Origin: CAVTQY01 sp963736975
GTDB lineage: Bacteria; Pseudomonadota; Alphaproteobacteria; Acetobacterales; Acetobacteraceae
Reading direction: 5' to 3'
Length of the DNA stretch: 64,000 nt
Assembly (NCBI GenBank): GCA_963736975.1
Contig: CAVTQY010000001.1
Coordinates: 4,030,001-4,094,000 of the forward strand
Shown: piece by piece, positions 1 to 9,155 of the stretch
Layout of the letters: every line of letters starts with the position of its first letter
Position numbering within the stretch: the first letter of the stretch is position 1
The notes under the pieces: model-generated
Database searches by the model: none
Told to the model about the DNA's origin: nothing
Seen by the model: only the letters and a program-made list of their open reading frames with translations
Made by a program: the position numbers and the translations under genes

Positions 1-1476
1 GAGCGCCTCCTCGGTCGCGGCATGGTCGCCGAGCTCGGCGAGGCTGGCCACCAGGAGCCGATGGGCCGGCACGAAGTTCGGCCGGTCGCCGAGGGCGCGA
101 CGGCCCAATTCCGCTGCCTTTCCGTAATGGCGAAGCTGGAAGTCGGCGAAACCGAGCGCGGTGACGACGTAGAACTTCGCCGGGTCCACCGGACTGAGCC
201 GCATTGCCCGTTCGAGATGCGTCACCGCCGCTGGCGCGTCGCCGACATAGACCCGGAGCCAGCCGACCGCCCAGAGCACCTGTGCCGAGTTGGGGGCCAG
301 CAGCAGCGCGCGCTCGGCGGCCGCGTTGCCGGAGTCGTAGTCCTTGGCGAAGAAGGCCAGGGCGTGTCCGGCGCAGGCAAGGGCGCTCGGAGCATCCTCG
401 CCGGCGGCATCCACCACGTCGTGTGCGAAGCGTACCGCCTCCTCGACATCGCCCTTTTCCGCCCAACCCTGTCCAAACCGGATGATGTGCAGGCTGGCGA
501 GGGCGCCCTTGGCGGCGGTGAAGCCGGGGTCGATGGCGATGGCCCGGCGGAGCAGGCGCAGCGCCTCATCACTGCCCTCTCGCGTCGCGAAGCGATGCGG
601 CAGGGCGCGGAGGTAGAGGTCATAAGCCGTGAGGCTGTCGGTCGACCGGGCCCGAGCGCGCTCGACCTCGGCCAGCCGCAGGCTGGGCTCGATGGCGCCG
701 ACCACCGCCTCGGTGATGCGGTCCTGCAGGTCGAAGATGTCGGCGAGATCGCCGTCGAAACGTCCGGACCAGACCTGCGTTCCGGCCTCGGCTTCGCACA
801 GTTGCGCGGAGATGCGGACCCGGTTGCCGGCCTTGCGAATGCTGCCTTCGAGCACGTAGCCGACGCCGAGTTCGCGGCCGACCTGACGCACGTCCACCGC
901 GCGACCCTTGTAGGTGAACGCCGAATTGCGAGCGATCACCGAGAACCAGCGCAGGTGCGAGAGCGCCGTCGTCAAATCCTCGGTGATGCCGTCCGCGAAG
1001 TATTCCTGCCCGGGATCGCCGGTCATATTGGCGAAGGGCAGCACGACCAGCATGGGGCGGCTGACGGGGCCGTGTGTGGCCGGAAGTGGCGGTGCCTGAT
1101 CGGGTTCGGGGGGAAGGACGACCAGGGTGCCCTTGTCCTCGATGCGCGAGACCTCTGCGGCGAACAGGAAGCCGCGCCGCGGTACGGTTCGCAGCAGTCG
1201 CTGCTCCCCGTCGCCAAGCGCGCGGCGGATCTCCTTGACGGCCTGGGTAACGCTGTCGTCCGTGACGATCACGCCTGGCCAGATCGCGGCCATGATCTCG
1301 CCCCGATCGATCAGCCGCCCGGCATTCTCGACGAGCTGGCGCAGCAGCGCGAAAGCCTTCGGGCGCAGGGCGATCTCGGTCCCACCGGCCGCGAGCAAGG
1401 CGCCGCGGACGAGATCGAGCGTGAAACAGTCGAAGCGGTACACGGTGCCCTTTGGCGCGGGGGCATCCACCTCCAT
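1..1476 (-). CDS. Winged-helix (OmpR-type) transcriptional regulator with TPR repeats, 3' end outside window
   Basis: The reading frame is open from the ATG at 1476 to the left edge (492 codons), so the C-terminus is missing. Residues about 8-100 form a Trans_reg_C winged helix, with ALRPKAFALLRQLVEN and the closing LLRTVPRRGFLF typical of CadC/adenylate-cyclase-like regulators. A TolB-N/adenylate-cyclase-associated segment follows (VLPFANMTGD, EYFADGITEDLTTALS), then TPR-like repeats. The start is set by AGGAGG about 11 bases upstream. Such proteins are soluble, usually constitutive DNA-binding regulators. The target is unknown. It is divergent from the small lipoprotein at 1892. Confidence 0.
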   Translation of the reverse strand, partial: MEVDAPAPKGTVYRFDCFTLDLVRGALLAAGGTEIALRPKAFALLRQLVENAGRLIDRGEIMAAIWPGVIVTDDSVTQAVKEIRRALGDGEQRLLRTVPRRGFLFAAEVSRIEDKGTLVVLPPEPDQAPPLPATHGPVSRPMLVVLPFANMTGDPGQEYFADGITEDLTTALSHLRWFSVIARNSAFTYKGRAVDVRQVGRELGVGYVLEGSIRKAGNRVRISAQLCEAEAGTQVWSGRFDGDLADIFDLQDRITEAVVGAIEPSLRLAEVERARARSTDSLTAYDLYLRALPHRFATREGSDEALRLLRRAIAIDPGFTAAKGALASLHIIRFGQGWAEKGDVEEAVRFAHDVVDAAGEDAPSALACAGHALAFFAKDYDSGNAAAERALLLAPNSAQVLWAVGWLRVYVGDAPAAVTHLERAMRLSPVDPAKFYVVTALGFADFQLRHYGKAAELGRRALGDRPNFVPAHRLLVASLAELGDHAATEEAL

Positions 1477-1891
1477 TGGACCAGTCCCTCCTGGTGCACT
1501 CCGATGGGACGTTGCTCGCCTTCCGGCATTGCAATTTGCGAACACCGTAGCGCCGACCTCGAGCTTGCCCAAGCTGCGCCGAGCGCAGGCAGACGCGCAT
1601 CTGGGGAGACCGTGCCCCGGGCATCGGCATGAGCACGGCTCAGTTGAGCGCGGATAGGGGAAATCTCGTAGGAGTCCGCGCATGGGCGCGACCGACCCGC
1701 GGCGAATTGGTGTCGCCAAGAGGGGGCGATTCCGATGGGTTTGATACTTGTAACGGAATGGTCGACTGCTGCCTTGTCCTCGCCCCGACCTGTCGCCAAC
1801 CGCGTTCTACAAAGGTGTGGAATCTTGCCGGACAGTTGTGCGTAAAGCGGTTTGAACCGGCACCGGTTCACTTACCTGCGAGAGGATGCCA
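1477..1891. other. Divergent intergenic region
   Basis: About 415 bases separate the winged-helix gene from the lipoprotein gene. I see no coding sequence. It should carry both promoters, and it contains the perfect palindrome at 1853-1870. Confidence 0.5.
1853..1870. promoter_or_regulatory. Perfect inverted repeat upstream of lipoprotein gene
   Basis: TGAACCGG-CA-CCGGTTCA is a perfect 8-base inverted repeat with a 2-base spacer, ending 21 bases before the lipoprotein start. The position and symmetry fit an operator for a dimeric regulator. The neighbouring winged-helix protein is a candidate only by proximity. Confidence 0.4.
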
Positions 1892-2146
1892 ATGCTTCAG
1901 ACCACCGTTCGCGTGACAGCCGCTGCCGCCATCGCGCTCATGTCGCTCACGGGCTGCGAGATTAGCAACCCGACGCCGGTCGCGACGGCGCCGGCACCGA
2001 CGTCCGTGGTGGTGACAGCCAACAACGCCCGCTCCGGCAGCCGTCGTGGTGCGGCCGACGACCTATTGAGACAACGCAAGGAGATTGCCGACGCGAGCAG
2101 CCGGTCAGGCCGATCGAGATGGGCCGACCCGTCGGCCCACTGGTGA
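1892..2146 (+). CDS. Small predicted lipoprotein
   Basis: The 84-residue product starts with a basic, hydrophobic signal peptide ending in the lipobox LTGC (Cys about residue 21 from the 1892 start), followed by a Pro/Ala/Thr-rich linker. The start at 1892 is preferred over the in-frame ATG at 1886 because GAGAGG then lies at normal spacing. The C-terminal third is Arg/Ser-rich and has no recognisable domain. The 3' end overlaps the antisense tail of the solute-binding gene, and the junction near 2150 may be a deletion scar, so the natural C-terminus could differ. Function unknown; likely membrane-anchored in the periplasm. Confidence 0.55.
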   Translation: MLQTTVRVTAAAAIALMSLTGCEISNPTPVATAPAPTSVVVTANNARSGSRRGAADDLLRQRKEIADASSRSGRSRWADPSAHW

Positions 2147-2862
2147 TCTAAGCCGATCTCTTTCAAGCCGAGCCGCGCGCGCAAAGCCGAAGCCGCCATC
2201 AGCGCCGGCTGCTGCTCCGAGTGCAGGCGCGTCTTGAGACTATCGAGGCCGAGCAGCTTGCCGCCGGGCACCGCCTTCTTCACCCCTGCCAGCAACGGCT
2301 GCCAGACGCAGGCGGCGTCCACGTCGCCTTTGGCCAACGCCGGGGCCATCTCGTTCGGCGGCAGATTGACGAACCGAACGTCGTTTTCGGTCATGCCGGC
2401 ATTCTGCAGCAGCCCGTCCATCGTGATCTGCGCCGAGGTGTTGGCCGCGACCTTGTGACCCTTCAGTTGTGCCCACGAGGTGAAGCCGGGCCGGGCCCAG
2501 CAGCCCTCGTTGCCGGGGGAATCGTCGATATTGGCGAAGTACCAGAAGCTCTCGTCGCCGCGTGCCATGTCTGCAATCACAGCGATGCGGCCGAGGTTGC
2601 TGAACACCGCGGAACCGGAGGCGACGGCGGCGATGCGGTCCGACGAGTTGGTGATGCTGCGTAACGTGACATCCAGGCCGGCATCCCTGAAGAAGCCCTT
2701 ATCGATCGCCACCATCAAGGGAATCTGACCCCACCATGTCGTCGAGGCCGCCAGTTCGGCCTTGACCAGCTTTCCCTGCTCCGCCGAAGCCGGGGTTGTG
2801 GCGCAGCCAAGGTATGCCGCGAACGCCGCCGCCAAAGCCAGCATCCAGGTCACTCGCTTCAC
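1897..2862 (-). CDS. ABC transporter substrate-binding protein (NMT1/SsuA-like), C-terminus abnormal
   Basis: The first about 200 residues are a clear periplasmic binding protein of the nitrate/sulfonate/taurine/thiamine-precursor class: a signal peptide (residues 1-27), then WWGQIPLMVAIDKGFFRDAG, SGSAVFSNLGRIAV, TMDGLLQNAGMTENDV and GDVDAACVWQPLL. The start is GTG at 2862 with GGGGAGG upstream. After about residue 215 the sequence no longer resembles the family, and the last about 80 residues are simply antisense to the small lipoprotein. I infer loss of the true 3' end by deletion. The gene lies 54 bases downstream of the flavin monooxygenase on the same strand, so it probably delivered that enzyme's substrate. 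No permease or ATPase gene is nearby. Confidence 0.6.
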   Translation of the reverse strand: MKRVTWMLALAAAFAAYLGCATTPASAEQGKLVKAELAASTTWWGQIPLMVAIDKGFFRDAGLDVTLRSITNSSDRIAAVASGSAVFSNLGRIAVIADMARGDESFWYFANIDDSPGNEGCWARPGFTSWAQLKGHKVAANTSAQITMDGLLQNAGMTENDVRFVNLPPNEMAPALAKGDVDAACVWQPLLAGVKKAVPGGKLLGLDSLKTRLHSEQQPALMAASALRARLGLKEIGLDHQWADGSAHLDRPDRLLASAISLRCLNRSSAAPRRLPERALLAVTTTDVGAGAVATGVGLLISQPVSDMSAMAAAAVTRTVV

Positions 2863-2916
2863 TTTTTGCCTCCCCTTTCCTCTTCGTGGGCGCTTACAAT
2901 GTGGACTCCGACCCCG

Positions 2917-3998
2917 CTATTCGGCCGCAGCCTGCCGGTCGGCGAAGCGGGGGATCACCTGTTCGCCGATCAGCTCGATCGAGCGCATGACCTGGTCGTG
3001 GCTGGTGCGTCCGGCCTGCAGCACGAAGATCATCTGGTCGAGGCCGGCCGCCTGCCATTTTTCCACCACGCGGCACACCGTGTCAGGGTTGCCGCCGATC
3101 GCCATCCCGTCGTCGATCAGCTCGTCGTTGGTGCGGCTGCGAAACTTTGCCCGAAATCTTCTCGAGGCCGCCGGCGGTTCCAAACCGGACATGGTTAAGC
3201 ACGGCCTCGTTGTCGCCGTTGTACCACCGCGCTGCCGCGCAGGCGATGTCGCGGCCGATCCGATCGTCCTCATGCACGCACGCCAAAGCGAACGCCGCCA
3301 CATGCTCGTTCGCGTACCCGCCGAGAAACCCGGAGCGGTCGCCGCGAATAGTCTGCCGGTAGCTGGCAATGGCATGTCTCGTCTCGGCGATCGAGTTGCG
3401 GGTGACGCCGATCACTCCGACGCCCATCCGGGCAGCCTGTTCATAGGTCTCGAAGTTCGAACGCAGCCACCCATAGCGGCGGGTGTGGGCGCTGCACCGG
3501 GCGCGGCACGACGTAGCGGGAAGGCAAGTCGTAATGCTTTCCTTTAAAGCCGGCGAAGTGCTCCTCGGCGAACATCCGCAGCACCGCCTCAGTCGCCTCG
3601 CCGGCTTGCGCGCGCGCGCTGAAATGGTCCACGCCCAGGGCCTCCACCATGTACTGCGTTGAGCCGCGGCCCATCCCGAACTCGACCCGTCCGTTGCTGA
3701 TGACGTCGAGGGTCGCGACCTTCTCGGCGATGATGAAGGGATTATGCACCGTCATTAGGATGACGGCGAAGCCCAGCCGGATGTCACGGGTGCGCTCGGC
3801 GATCGCCGCCAGCAGCATGTCGGGGCAGGGGCTGTGTCCGATCTCCATAAAGAAGTGCTGCTCAGTGGTCCAGAAATACCGAAAGCCCGCCGCCTCTGCC
3901 ATTACCGCCTGGTCGATGGCGTGTCGGTAGGCCAGCACCTCGGCGTTCTCTCCCCAGGGCCGCGGCATCTGGATTTGGGTCATCAGACCGAACTTCAT
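2917..3998 (-). pseudogene. LLM-class flavin-dependent oxidoreductase (luciferase-like monooxygenase), two frameshifts
   Basis: Three consecutive frames together give one F420/FMN luciferase-like monooxygenase of about 360 residues. The N-terminal part starts at 3998 (MKFGLMTQIQMPRPWGEN, WTTEQHFF, GRVEFGMGRGS). It shifts frame near 3440-3475 into MGVGVIGVTRNSIAETRH, and shifts again near 3150 into DDGMAIGGNPDTVCRVVEKW, which runs to the stop at 2917. GGGAG precedes the start. These enzymes oxidise organic substrates with reduced flavin and O2. The gene heads an apparent operon with the solute-binding protein and is divergent from the LysR gene. As read it cannot make a full-length enzyme unless the shifts are sequence errors. 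Confidence 0.8.
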
Positions 3999-4068
3999 GG
4001 CAGGCTCCCGCGCCGGACAAGTCCAGCATGGAACTGCCGCGGCGTTGCGTCCAAGGCATAACGCCTAT

Positions 4069-4082
4069 AGGTGATATTACCT
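4069..4082. promoter_or_regulatory. Near-palindrome between monooxygenase and LysR genes
   Basis: AGGTGATATTACCT is an inverted repeat with only the fifth and tenth bases unpaired. It lies 20 bases upstream of the LysR start in the 103-base divergent gap. LysR proteins usually bind such a dyad to control both directions, so this is the likely autoregulatory site. Confidence 0.5.
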
Positions 4083-4101
4083 GGACGATAAATCGCACGC
4101 G

Positions 4102-5025
4102 ATGGACAGCAAGGCCCTGCGCTACTTCCAGACGGTCGCCGAATTCGGCGGCTACAGTCGCGGTGCGGAGTTCCTGCGGCTGTCGCAGCCCGCGCTCAGC
4201 CGGCAGATCAAGCGGCTGGAGGAAGAGGTTGGGACGGCGTTGTTCGTCCGCCACGGGCACGGCGTCACGCTGACCGGCGCCGGGCGGACCCTGCTGGCGC
4301 GCAGCCAGGCAATTCTGCGTCAGATAGAGCAGGCGCGGGCCGAGCTCCGCGAGGGAGCCAGCGGGCCGGGGGGCACGGTGACGCTCGCCGTGCCGCCGGC
4401 TGCCGGCACGTACCTCGTTCCCGCGCTGGCCGAACGCTTCGCTGCCGCCTATCCGAACGTGTTCTTGAAGGTGGTGGGCGGCTATAGCGGTTATATCCAC
4501 GAATGGCTCGTGCGCGGTCAGGTGGACCTAGCCTGCGTGCACGATCCGCTGCCGCAGCGCGGATTCGATGCCATCCCGCTGGTGCAGGAGCCGGTCTTCC
4601 TGGTCGGGCGGCCCGGCAGCTTCCCGAGTCGGAAGGGGCCGGTTTCCACGGCGGACCTCGCGACCCTGCCGATGATCCTGCCGAGCCGGCCGAACGCGTC
4701 GCGCCGCCTGCTCGACGAATGGATGGCCGCGGAGCATCTGGCCCTGAACCTGCGAATGGAAGTCGATGACCCCCTGATCATCCGCGCGTTGCTGCGGGCG
4801 GGGCGGGGCTTCTGCCTGCTCAGCCGCGGCGCCTTCGAGGCGGACCTGCGCGACGGCCAGTTGGATGCCCTGCCGCTGCGCCCGGCAGCGAGTTGGCGGC
4901 TTGCGCTGGTGCTGCCCGCACACGGCCCGCGACCCCCGGTTGTGACGGCGCTGGCCGACACCATCGTCGCGGTGGCACGCGAACTCACCGGAAGCGGGGC
5001 TTGGCCGGGGCGGGAACTCGCTTAA
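4102..5025 (+). CDS. LysR-family transcriptional regulator
   Basis: The 307-residue product has the LysR layout. Residues 1-60 are the winged HTH (ALRYFQTVAEFGGYSRGAEF, SQPALSRQIKRLEEEVG), then a linker helix (ILRQIEQARAELREG), then the two-lobed effector-binding domain (about 90-300) starting VTLAVPPAAGTYLVPALAE. Length is normal. It is divergent from the flavin monooxygenase and solute-binding genes with a shared 103-base promoter gap, so it most likely controls them. The effector is probably the imported substrate or a product of it. No strong ribosome site is visible before the ATG. Confidence 0.9.
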   Translation: MDSKALRYFQTVAEFGGYSRGAEFLRLSQPALSRQIKRLEEEVGTALFVRHGHGVTLTGAGRTLLARSQAILRQIEQARAELREGASGPGGTVTLAVPPAAGTYLVPALAERFAAAYPNVFLKVVGGYSGYIHEWLVRGQVDLACVHDPLPQRGFDAIPLVQEPVFLVGRPGSFPSRKGPVSTADLATLPMILPSRPNASRRLLDEWMAAEHLALNLRMEVDDPLIIRALLRAGRGFCLLSRGAFEADLRDGQLDALPLRPAASWRLALVLPAHGPRPPVVTALADTIVAVARELTGSGAWPGRELA

Positions 5026-5429
5026 CTCGTGCCGTCTATCCGGCGTAGCCTGGGGCGCTGAAGTTGCGGTGCGGGGAATTTTCACGAGATTCGGTGTGCC
5101 CGCTGATGTCTGAAAAATGGTAGCCTGCCATAATTCCGGCGAGCTGTGGCGGGCGCAGCGCTGCATTTGTGGTACCACGTGGCAGTTGGGCGGTGCAGGT
5201 GCTGTCGTCGCGTAAAGGTAATTGTATCTGTCAAGGTAAGCAAATTCCGGGTGGCCATGTTTTGTAGGGATGTTTCTTAGTTCGGCTGAGCGCCGTTTCT
5301 CCGTCCCGGCCATGTTTGTCACCGCCGTCGCGCACAGCCTGGACCAGGACTGGCCGCAGGCCACCGGCGAAGCCGCGCGCAGCGGTCTTGACGCCGGCGA
5401 GCACGACGGCAGCCTGATCGAGGCCGGCA
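5026..5429. other. Intergenic region without recognised genes
   Basis: About 400 bases between the LysR gene and the insertion-sequence remnant show no convincing coding sequence on either strand. The left half is lower in GC than its surroundings. Confidence 0.4.
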
Positions 5430-5516
5430 TCTGATATGACCAACCTGCGCTGAGTGCGGCCTGACCTCGTTGTAGTCGCGTCGCCAGACGGCCAGTACCG
5501 GTACGTGCTTTCCCAA
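5430..5516 (-). mobile_element. IS3-family transposase remnant (OrfB C-terminal motif)
   Basis: The minus strand encodes WRRDYNEVRPHSA, the highly conserved C-terminal signature of IS3-family OrfB integrase-core transposases. The following residues are unrelated, and no catalytic core or terminal repeat is visible. This is a short scar of an insertion sequence just upstream of the CoA-ligase gene. Confidence 0.6.
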
Positions 5517-5538
5517 TCCTTCGAGAGACGGCGCAACA

Positions 5539-6847
5539 ATGCTGATGGAGCGAGCCGACTTCGCCGATCTAGGAATACTGGCCGCGCATCGTCAGCGCTG
5601 CTGGGAGCAACAGCGCGCTTATCTCCTCGCCAGGTCGCCATTGCATCGCCGGATGTGGGGCGACGCGACCCCGCCGACGCATCTGGAAGCATTGGCCGAA
5701 TTGCCGCTCATCGACAAGGAAACCCTGCGCGCGAGCCAACGTGACGATCCGCCATTTGGCGATTATCTCGCCGCGCCGGCAACCGCGGTGGTACGCGTCC
5801 ATCGCACCTCGGGGACCAGCGGGTCCGCCATGAATCTCGCGCTGTCAGCACGGGACGCGCGTGAAACCGCGATCGTCGGTGCCCGCGCGCAATCGGCCGC
5901 CGGCCTTGGGCCCTCTCACCGCGTCATCCATTGCCTGAATTATCGGCTGTGGATGGGCGGCTTCACGGATCACACGACACTGGAGGCAACGGGCGCGGCT
6001 GTAGTGCCGTTCGGTGTCGGCGACACGCAGCTGCTGATCCGTACTATCCGCGAACTCGGCATCAACGCGATCTCCTGCACGCCCTCCTATCCGGCTGTCC
6101 TGGAACGGGTGCTGACCGAACATTTCTCCGGTCTGCAGCCACGCGACTTGGCCCTGCGGCTGGGGCTGTTCGGCGGCGAAGCCGGCCTCGACGATCCGGC
6201 ATTCCGCCGCCGGTTGGAAACCACCTGGGGAATGCAGCCGCGCAATGCCAATTACGGCGTGTCGGACGTGTTCTGCAATTTCGCCGGCCAGACCGAGTGC
6301 GACAACGATCTTTACTTCATGGCGCTCGACGTTCTACATCCGGAGCTGGTTGCGTCGGAAACCGGTGCCGTGCTGCCGTGGCAGGAGGGGCAGTGCGGCG
6401 AACTCGTGCTGACCCATGTCAGCCGGGAATGCCAGCCGCTGGTCCGCTTCCGCACCGGCGACATTATCGTGCTGACTGGCACGGGCCGGGCGCCATGTGG
6501 CCGTACCGGCGCCACGATTCCGTGTCATCGGTCGCAGCGACGACATGGTCGTCGTGCGCGGGATCAATGTCTTTCCCACACAGGCCGCTGCGATCCTGAA
6601 CCGGCATGACGCTCTTTCGGGTGAGTACCGCATCGTCCTGGATGGACCCGGTCCATATGACGTGCTGGCCGTCGAGGCCGAACTTGCGGAGCATCTAGCG
6701 GACCTGCCGATCGGGCTGGCCGATACACTCGTTGCCGCGTTCAAGCGCGACCTCGGTATTACCGCACGGATCGCTTTGCTCCGCTTTGGCGCCCTGCCGC
6801 GCACGGAAGGCAAGTCACGTCGCGTTGTTCGGAGAGACCGCTCATGA
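5539..6847 (+). pseudogene. Phenylacetate-CoA ligase-like adenylate-forming enzyme, frameshifted
   Basis: The first frame (5539 to about 6510) carries the PaaK-type core: the nucleotide-binding loop HRTSGTSGSAMNL, RVIHCLNYRLWMGGFTDH, SCTPSYPAVLERVL and GLFGGEAGLDD, then the C-terminal hinge VRFRTGDI. A one-base deletion near 6513-6516 moves the rest into another frame, which continues RFRVIGRSDDMVVVRGINVF and ends at 6847. Restored length would be about 435 residues, normal for the family. It would activate an aryl or acyl acid to its CoA thioester. Its stop overlaps the ATG of the enoyl-CoA hydratase (ATGA), so the two are translationally coupled parts of a beta-oxidation-like route. Confidence 0.85.
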
Positions 6848-7599
6848 CCCGCGTGGTACTAACCGAGGATGCCAGCGACGGCGTGCGCATCGTCACGCTC
6901 AACCGGCCGCATCGGCTCAACGCCATCGTCCCGGAGCTGCTGGATGGTCTGATCGCGGTGTTGCGGGCGGCTGATGGTGACCCGGCTATCCGCGCGGTGG
7001 TCCTGACGGGAGCCGGACGAGCCTTCTGCTCGGGCGATGATCTGAAGGAGTTTGCCTCGCAGGCGACAGGCGAAGTCGCAACGCGGGCCTATATCGAACG
7101 CATTCAGGACGTGACGCGTGCCATGGTGCTGGGGGACACGCCGATCATTGGCGCTGTCCGTGGCTGGGCCGCCGGTGGCGGGCTGGAATGGGTGACCAAT
7201 TGCGATTTCGCGCTGGCCGCCGAAGGCACGCGATTCTTCTTTCCCGAACTCGGGCTAGGTGTGTTCGTCACCGGCGGGGTGACCGAGCTGCTGCCGCGCC
7301 TTGTCGGTCTGCAGCGGGCGCGTGAGCTGATTTTGCTGGGTGAGCGGTTCGATGCAGCGCAGGCGCATGCGTGGGGGCTGGTCTGGAAGGTGGTTCCAGA
7401 TGCAGCCCTGATGCCGGAAGCTCTGCATCTGGCCCGCCGCATCGCCGCGCTCCCGCCGGGTCCGGTCCGCGATCTCCGGCGCATCATTGCCCGTCACGCC
7501 GGCGCAGGGCTGGAGGCAGCGATGACGGCCGAGACGGAAGCGAGCGTTCGCGGCTTCCTCGATCCGGAAACAGCAAAGCGCGTCGCCTCCTTCGACTGA
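6844..7599 (+). CDS. Enoyl-CoA hydratase/isomerase (crotonase) family protein
   Basis: The 251-residue crotonase-fold protein has the two oxyanion-hole segments VLTGAGRAFCSGDDLKEF and GAVRGWAAGGGLEW, and the active-site region FPELGLGVFVTGGVTELL. Length is usual for this soluble CoA-ester enzyme family, which hydrates enoyl-CoA or performs related isomerase or lyase steps. The start overlaps the stop of the preceding CoA ligase by four bases. The pair suggests activation of an acid followed by side-chain processing. The exact substrate cannot be told. Confidence 0.9.
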   Translation: MTRVVLTEDASDGVRIVTLNRPHRLNAIVPELLDGLIAVLRAADGDPAIRAVVLTGAGRAFCSGDDLKEFASQATGEVATRAYIERIQDVTRAMVLGDTPIIGAVRGWAAGGGLEWVTNCDFALAAEGTRFFFPELGLGVFVTGGVTELLPRLVGLQRARELILLGERFDAAQAHAWGLVWKVVPDAALMPEALHLARRIAALPPGPVRDLRRIIARHAGAGLEAAMTAETEASVRGFLDPETAKRVASFD

Positions 7600-7623
7600 T
7601 CCTGCGAAAGGCAAAGGGATCAG
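7596..7623. terminator. Possible bidirectional hairpin between convergent genes
   Basis: CTGATCC at 7596-7602 pairs with GGATCAG at 7617-7623 across a 14-base loop and spans both stop codons. There is no strong T-run, so terminator function is only suggested by position. Confidence 0.3.
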
Positions 7624-8231
7624 AACTGCTCGGAATAGCCGCCGTCCTCCTTGGTATGAGCGCCCCACGGCTCGCGGGCAAACAGCCGGTGGACCATCGG
7701 GACGAAGGCCGCAAGCGGCATGGTATCGTAACCGGGATCGAACAACTCCTGGTCGTACTTGTCGCAAAAAGCCAGGCACATCTCAAACGCCGGATGGCCC
7801 CGATGCTTCTCGCGTGCATTCCGATCCAGCCCGAAATGATGAAAGTAGTGATAGCCCTGGAAGAGACCGTGATGCCGGATCATCCAGTAGATATGGGGCC
7901 GCACATAGGGCTTGAGGATCGAGGCTGCGTATTCCGCGTGATTCATCGTCGAGAGCAGGTCGCCAAGGTCGTGCAGCAGCGCCGCGACGACGTACTCCTC
8001 ATCGCGCCCGTCGCGATGAGCGCGCGTCGCGGTCTGCAATGAGTGAACCAGTCGGTTCACCAGCTCCCCCGGATAACTGTGTTCGAGTTGTTCCAGCGTC
8101 TTCAGCACGCGACTCCCGAGGTCACGCTCGAAGCTTTTGAACTGCTTGAAGACAATATCGTAGTCCTCTTTCGTACCCTCCGCCATGGAACGGTAACTGG
8201 CGTGAGGTTCTGTTATTGCCATCTCCGGCAT
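7620..8231 (-). CDS. HD-domain diiron oxygenase, PhnZ/TmpB-like
   Basis: The 203-residue HD-fold protein has metal residues H63, H87-D88 (AALLHDLGD), H98 (NHAEY), H120/H121 (RHHGL) and D157 (FCDKYDQ). It also has a YxxE motif (Y53, E56 in YPGELV) seven residues before the first His. As I recall, this Y-x-x-E plus H...HD spacing is the signature separating mixed-valence diiron oxygenases such as PhnZ from HD phosphohydrolases. PhnZ and TmpB cleave the C-P bond of 1-hydroxyphosphonates made by a partner PhyH enzyme. Here the PhyH gene lies immediately upstream, 27 bases away. AGGAG precedes the ATG at 8231. The substrate is inferred, not shown. Confidence 0.75.
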   Translation of the reverse strand: MPEMAITEPHASYRSMAEGTKEDYDIVFKQFKSFERDLGSRVLKTLEQLEHSYPGELVNRLVHSLQTATRAHRDGRDEEYVVAALLHDLGDLLSTMNHAEYAASILKPYVRPHIYWMIRHHGLFQGYHYFHHFGLDRNAREKHRGHPAFEMCLAFCDKYDQELFDPGYDTMPLAAFVPMVHRLFAREPWGAHTKEDGGYSEQF

Positions 8232-8258
8232 TGCCTGCTCCTGCGATAAGGCCGCGGA

Positions 8259-9122
8259 TTAGTTGCCACCGGGAGCTCTGCCGCTCGTCATCCCCTGGAG
8301 CGCCCGTGGTGGCCGTTGCGCTCCGCGGAACAGCACACTGGCCTGAATCTCCACAGCGCGCTGCCAGGCAGCCAGCTCCGCCTCGCCCATCTCCATCTGC
8401 GGGCGCGGATCGACATCGAAATTGTGATGCGCATCATGCCCGCGTACCAGTGTCGCCGATTCCCGCGGTGAATGCTGATAGGCGTGTGTGGGCACCATCT
8501 CGAGCAGGAACAGGATACGCCGGTCGCTGCCGGAATTGGGCTTCGATGAATGGATCAGGGCGTTGTTGAACAAGGCGATCTCGCCGGGATCGAGCGCGAA
8601 ATCCACCGCCGTCGTCTGGTCGAACGGTGCGTCAATATATTGCTCGCGCGATAGCAGGCTGTCGGTCGCGAACGCCTCCTTGTGCGGCAGTGGCGGACCG
8701 CGATGAGAGCCGGGGATGCCGCGGATACACCCGTTCTCTGACCGCGTCGGCGACAGGGCCAGGGCCACGATCACCACGATCGGCTTCACGTCGCTATAGG
8801 CGGTGTCCTGGTGCCAGCCGGCGAAGGTCCTGCCGTCCGGCCGCTTGGCGCGCAGCGAAGTGCCCCAGCACAGAATGTCGGGACCGATGAGATCCTCGGT
8901 GGCATCCAGAATGCCAGGCTCGCGGATCATCTCGTCCACCCAGGGGCAGATCATATGGGCCTTTTGGTCGAGCTTGATCCGCTGGTCGGGATATCTGGCC
9001 TCGAACGCTTCGAGCCGTTGCCGGTAGTACAGCGCGCGCTGCGCGGAGATGCCCCGTACCGGTGCGACGAAGCCGTCCCGGTCAAATGCCTCGATCTGTT
9101 CCGGCGCAAGAACTTTTGGCAT
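8259..9122 (-). CDS. PhyH-family Fe(II)/2-oxoglutarate oxygenase, PhnY/TmpA-like
   Basis: The 287-residue phytanoyl-CoA dioxygenase-family protein has the facial triad H104-x-D106 (GWHQDTAYSD) and H191 (NNALIHSS). A following Arg pair (201-202, GSDRRILF) would bind 2-oxoglutarate. Length is normal. AGGAG lies upstream of the ATG. The gene sits between an aminotransferase (33-base gap) and the HD-diiron oxygenase. Known PhnY and TmpA alpha-hydroxylate aminoalkylphosphonates before C-P cleavage by the HD partner. A similar hydroxylate-then-cleave scheme is proposed here on a compound bearing an amine or quaternary amine. Confidence 0.85.
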   Translation of the reverse strand: MPKVLAPEQIEAFDRDGFVAPVRGISAQRALYYRQRLEAFEARYPDQRIKLDQKAHMICPWVDEMIREPGILDATEDLIGPDILCWGTSLRAKRPDGRTFAGWHQDTAYSDVKPIVVIVALALSPTRSENGCIRGIPGSHRGPPLPHKEAFATDSLLSREQYIDAPFDQTTAVDFALDPGEIALFNNALIHSSKPNSGSDRRILFLLEMVPTHAYQHSPRESATLVRGHDAHHNFDVDPRPQMEMGEAELAAWQRAVEIQASVLFRGAQRPPRALQGMTSGRAPGGN

Positions 9123-9155
9123 TGCGCTCTCCTGCTTCTACCCTGGGGCTTCGGT

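Noticed and set aside
22..1632. Long plus-strand open frame of about 536 codons
   Set aside because: It is the complement of the winged-helix/TPR gene, which has clear domains and a ribosome site.
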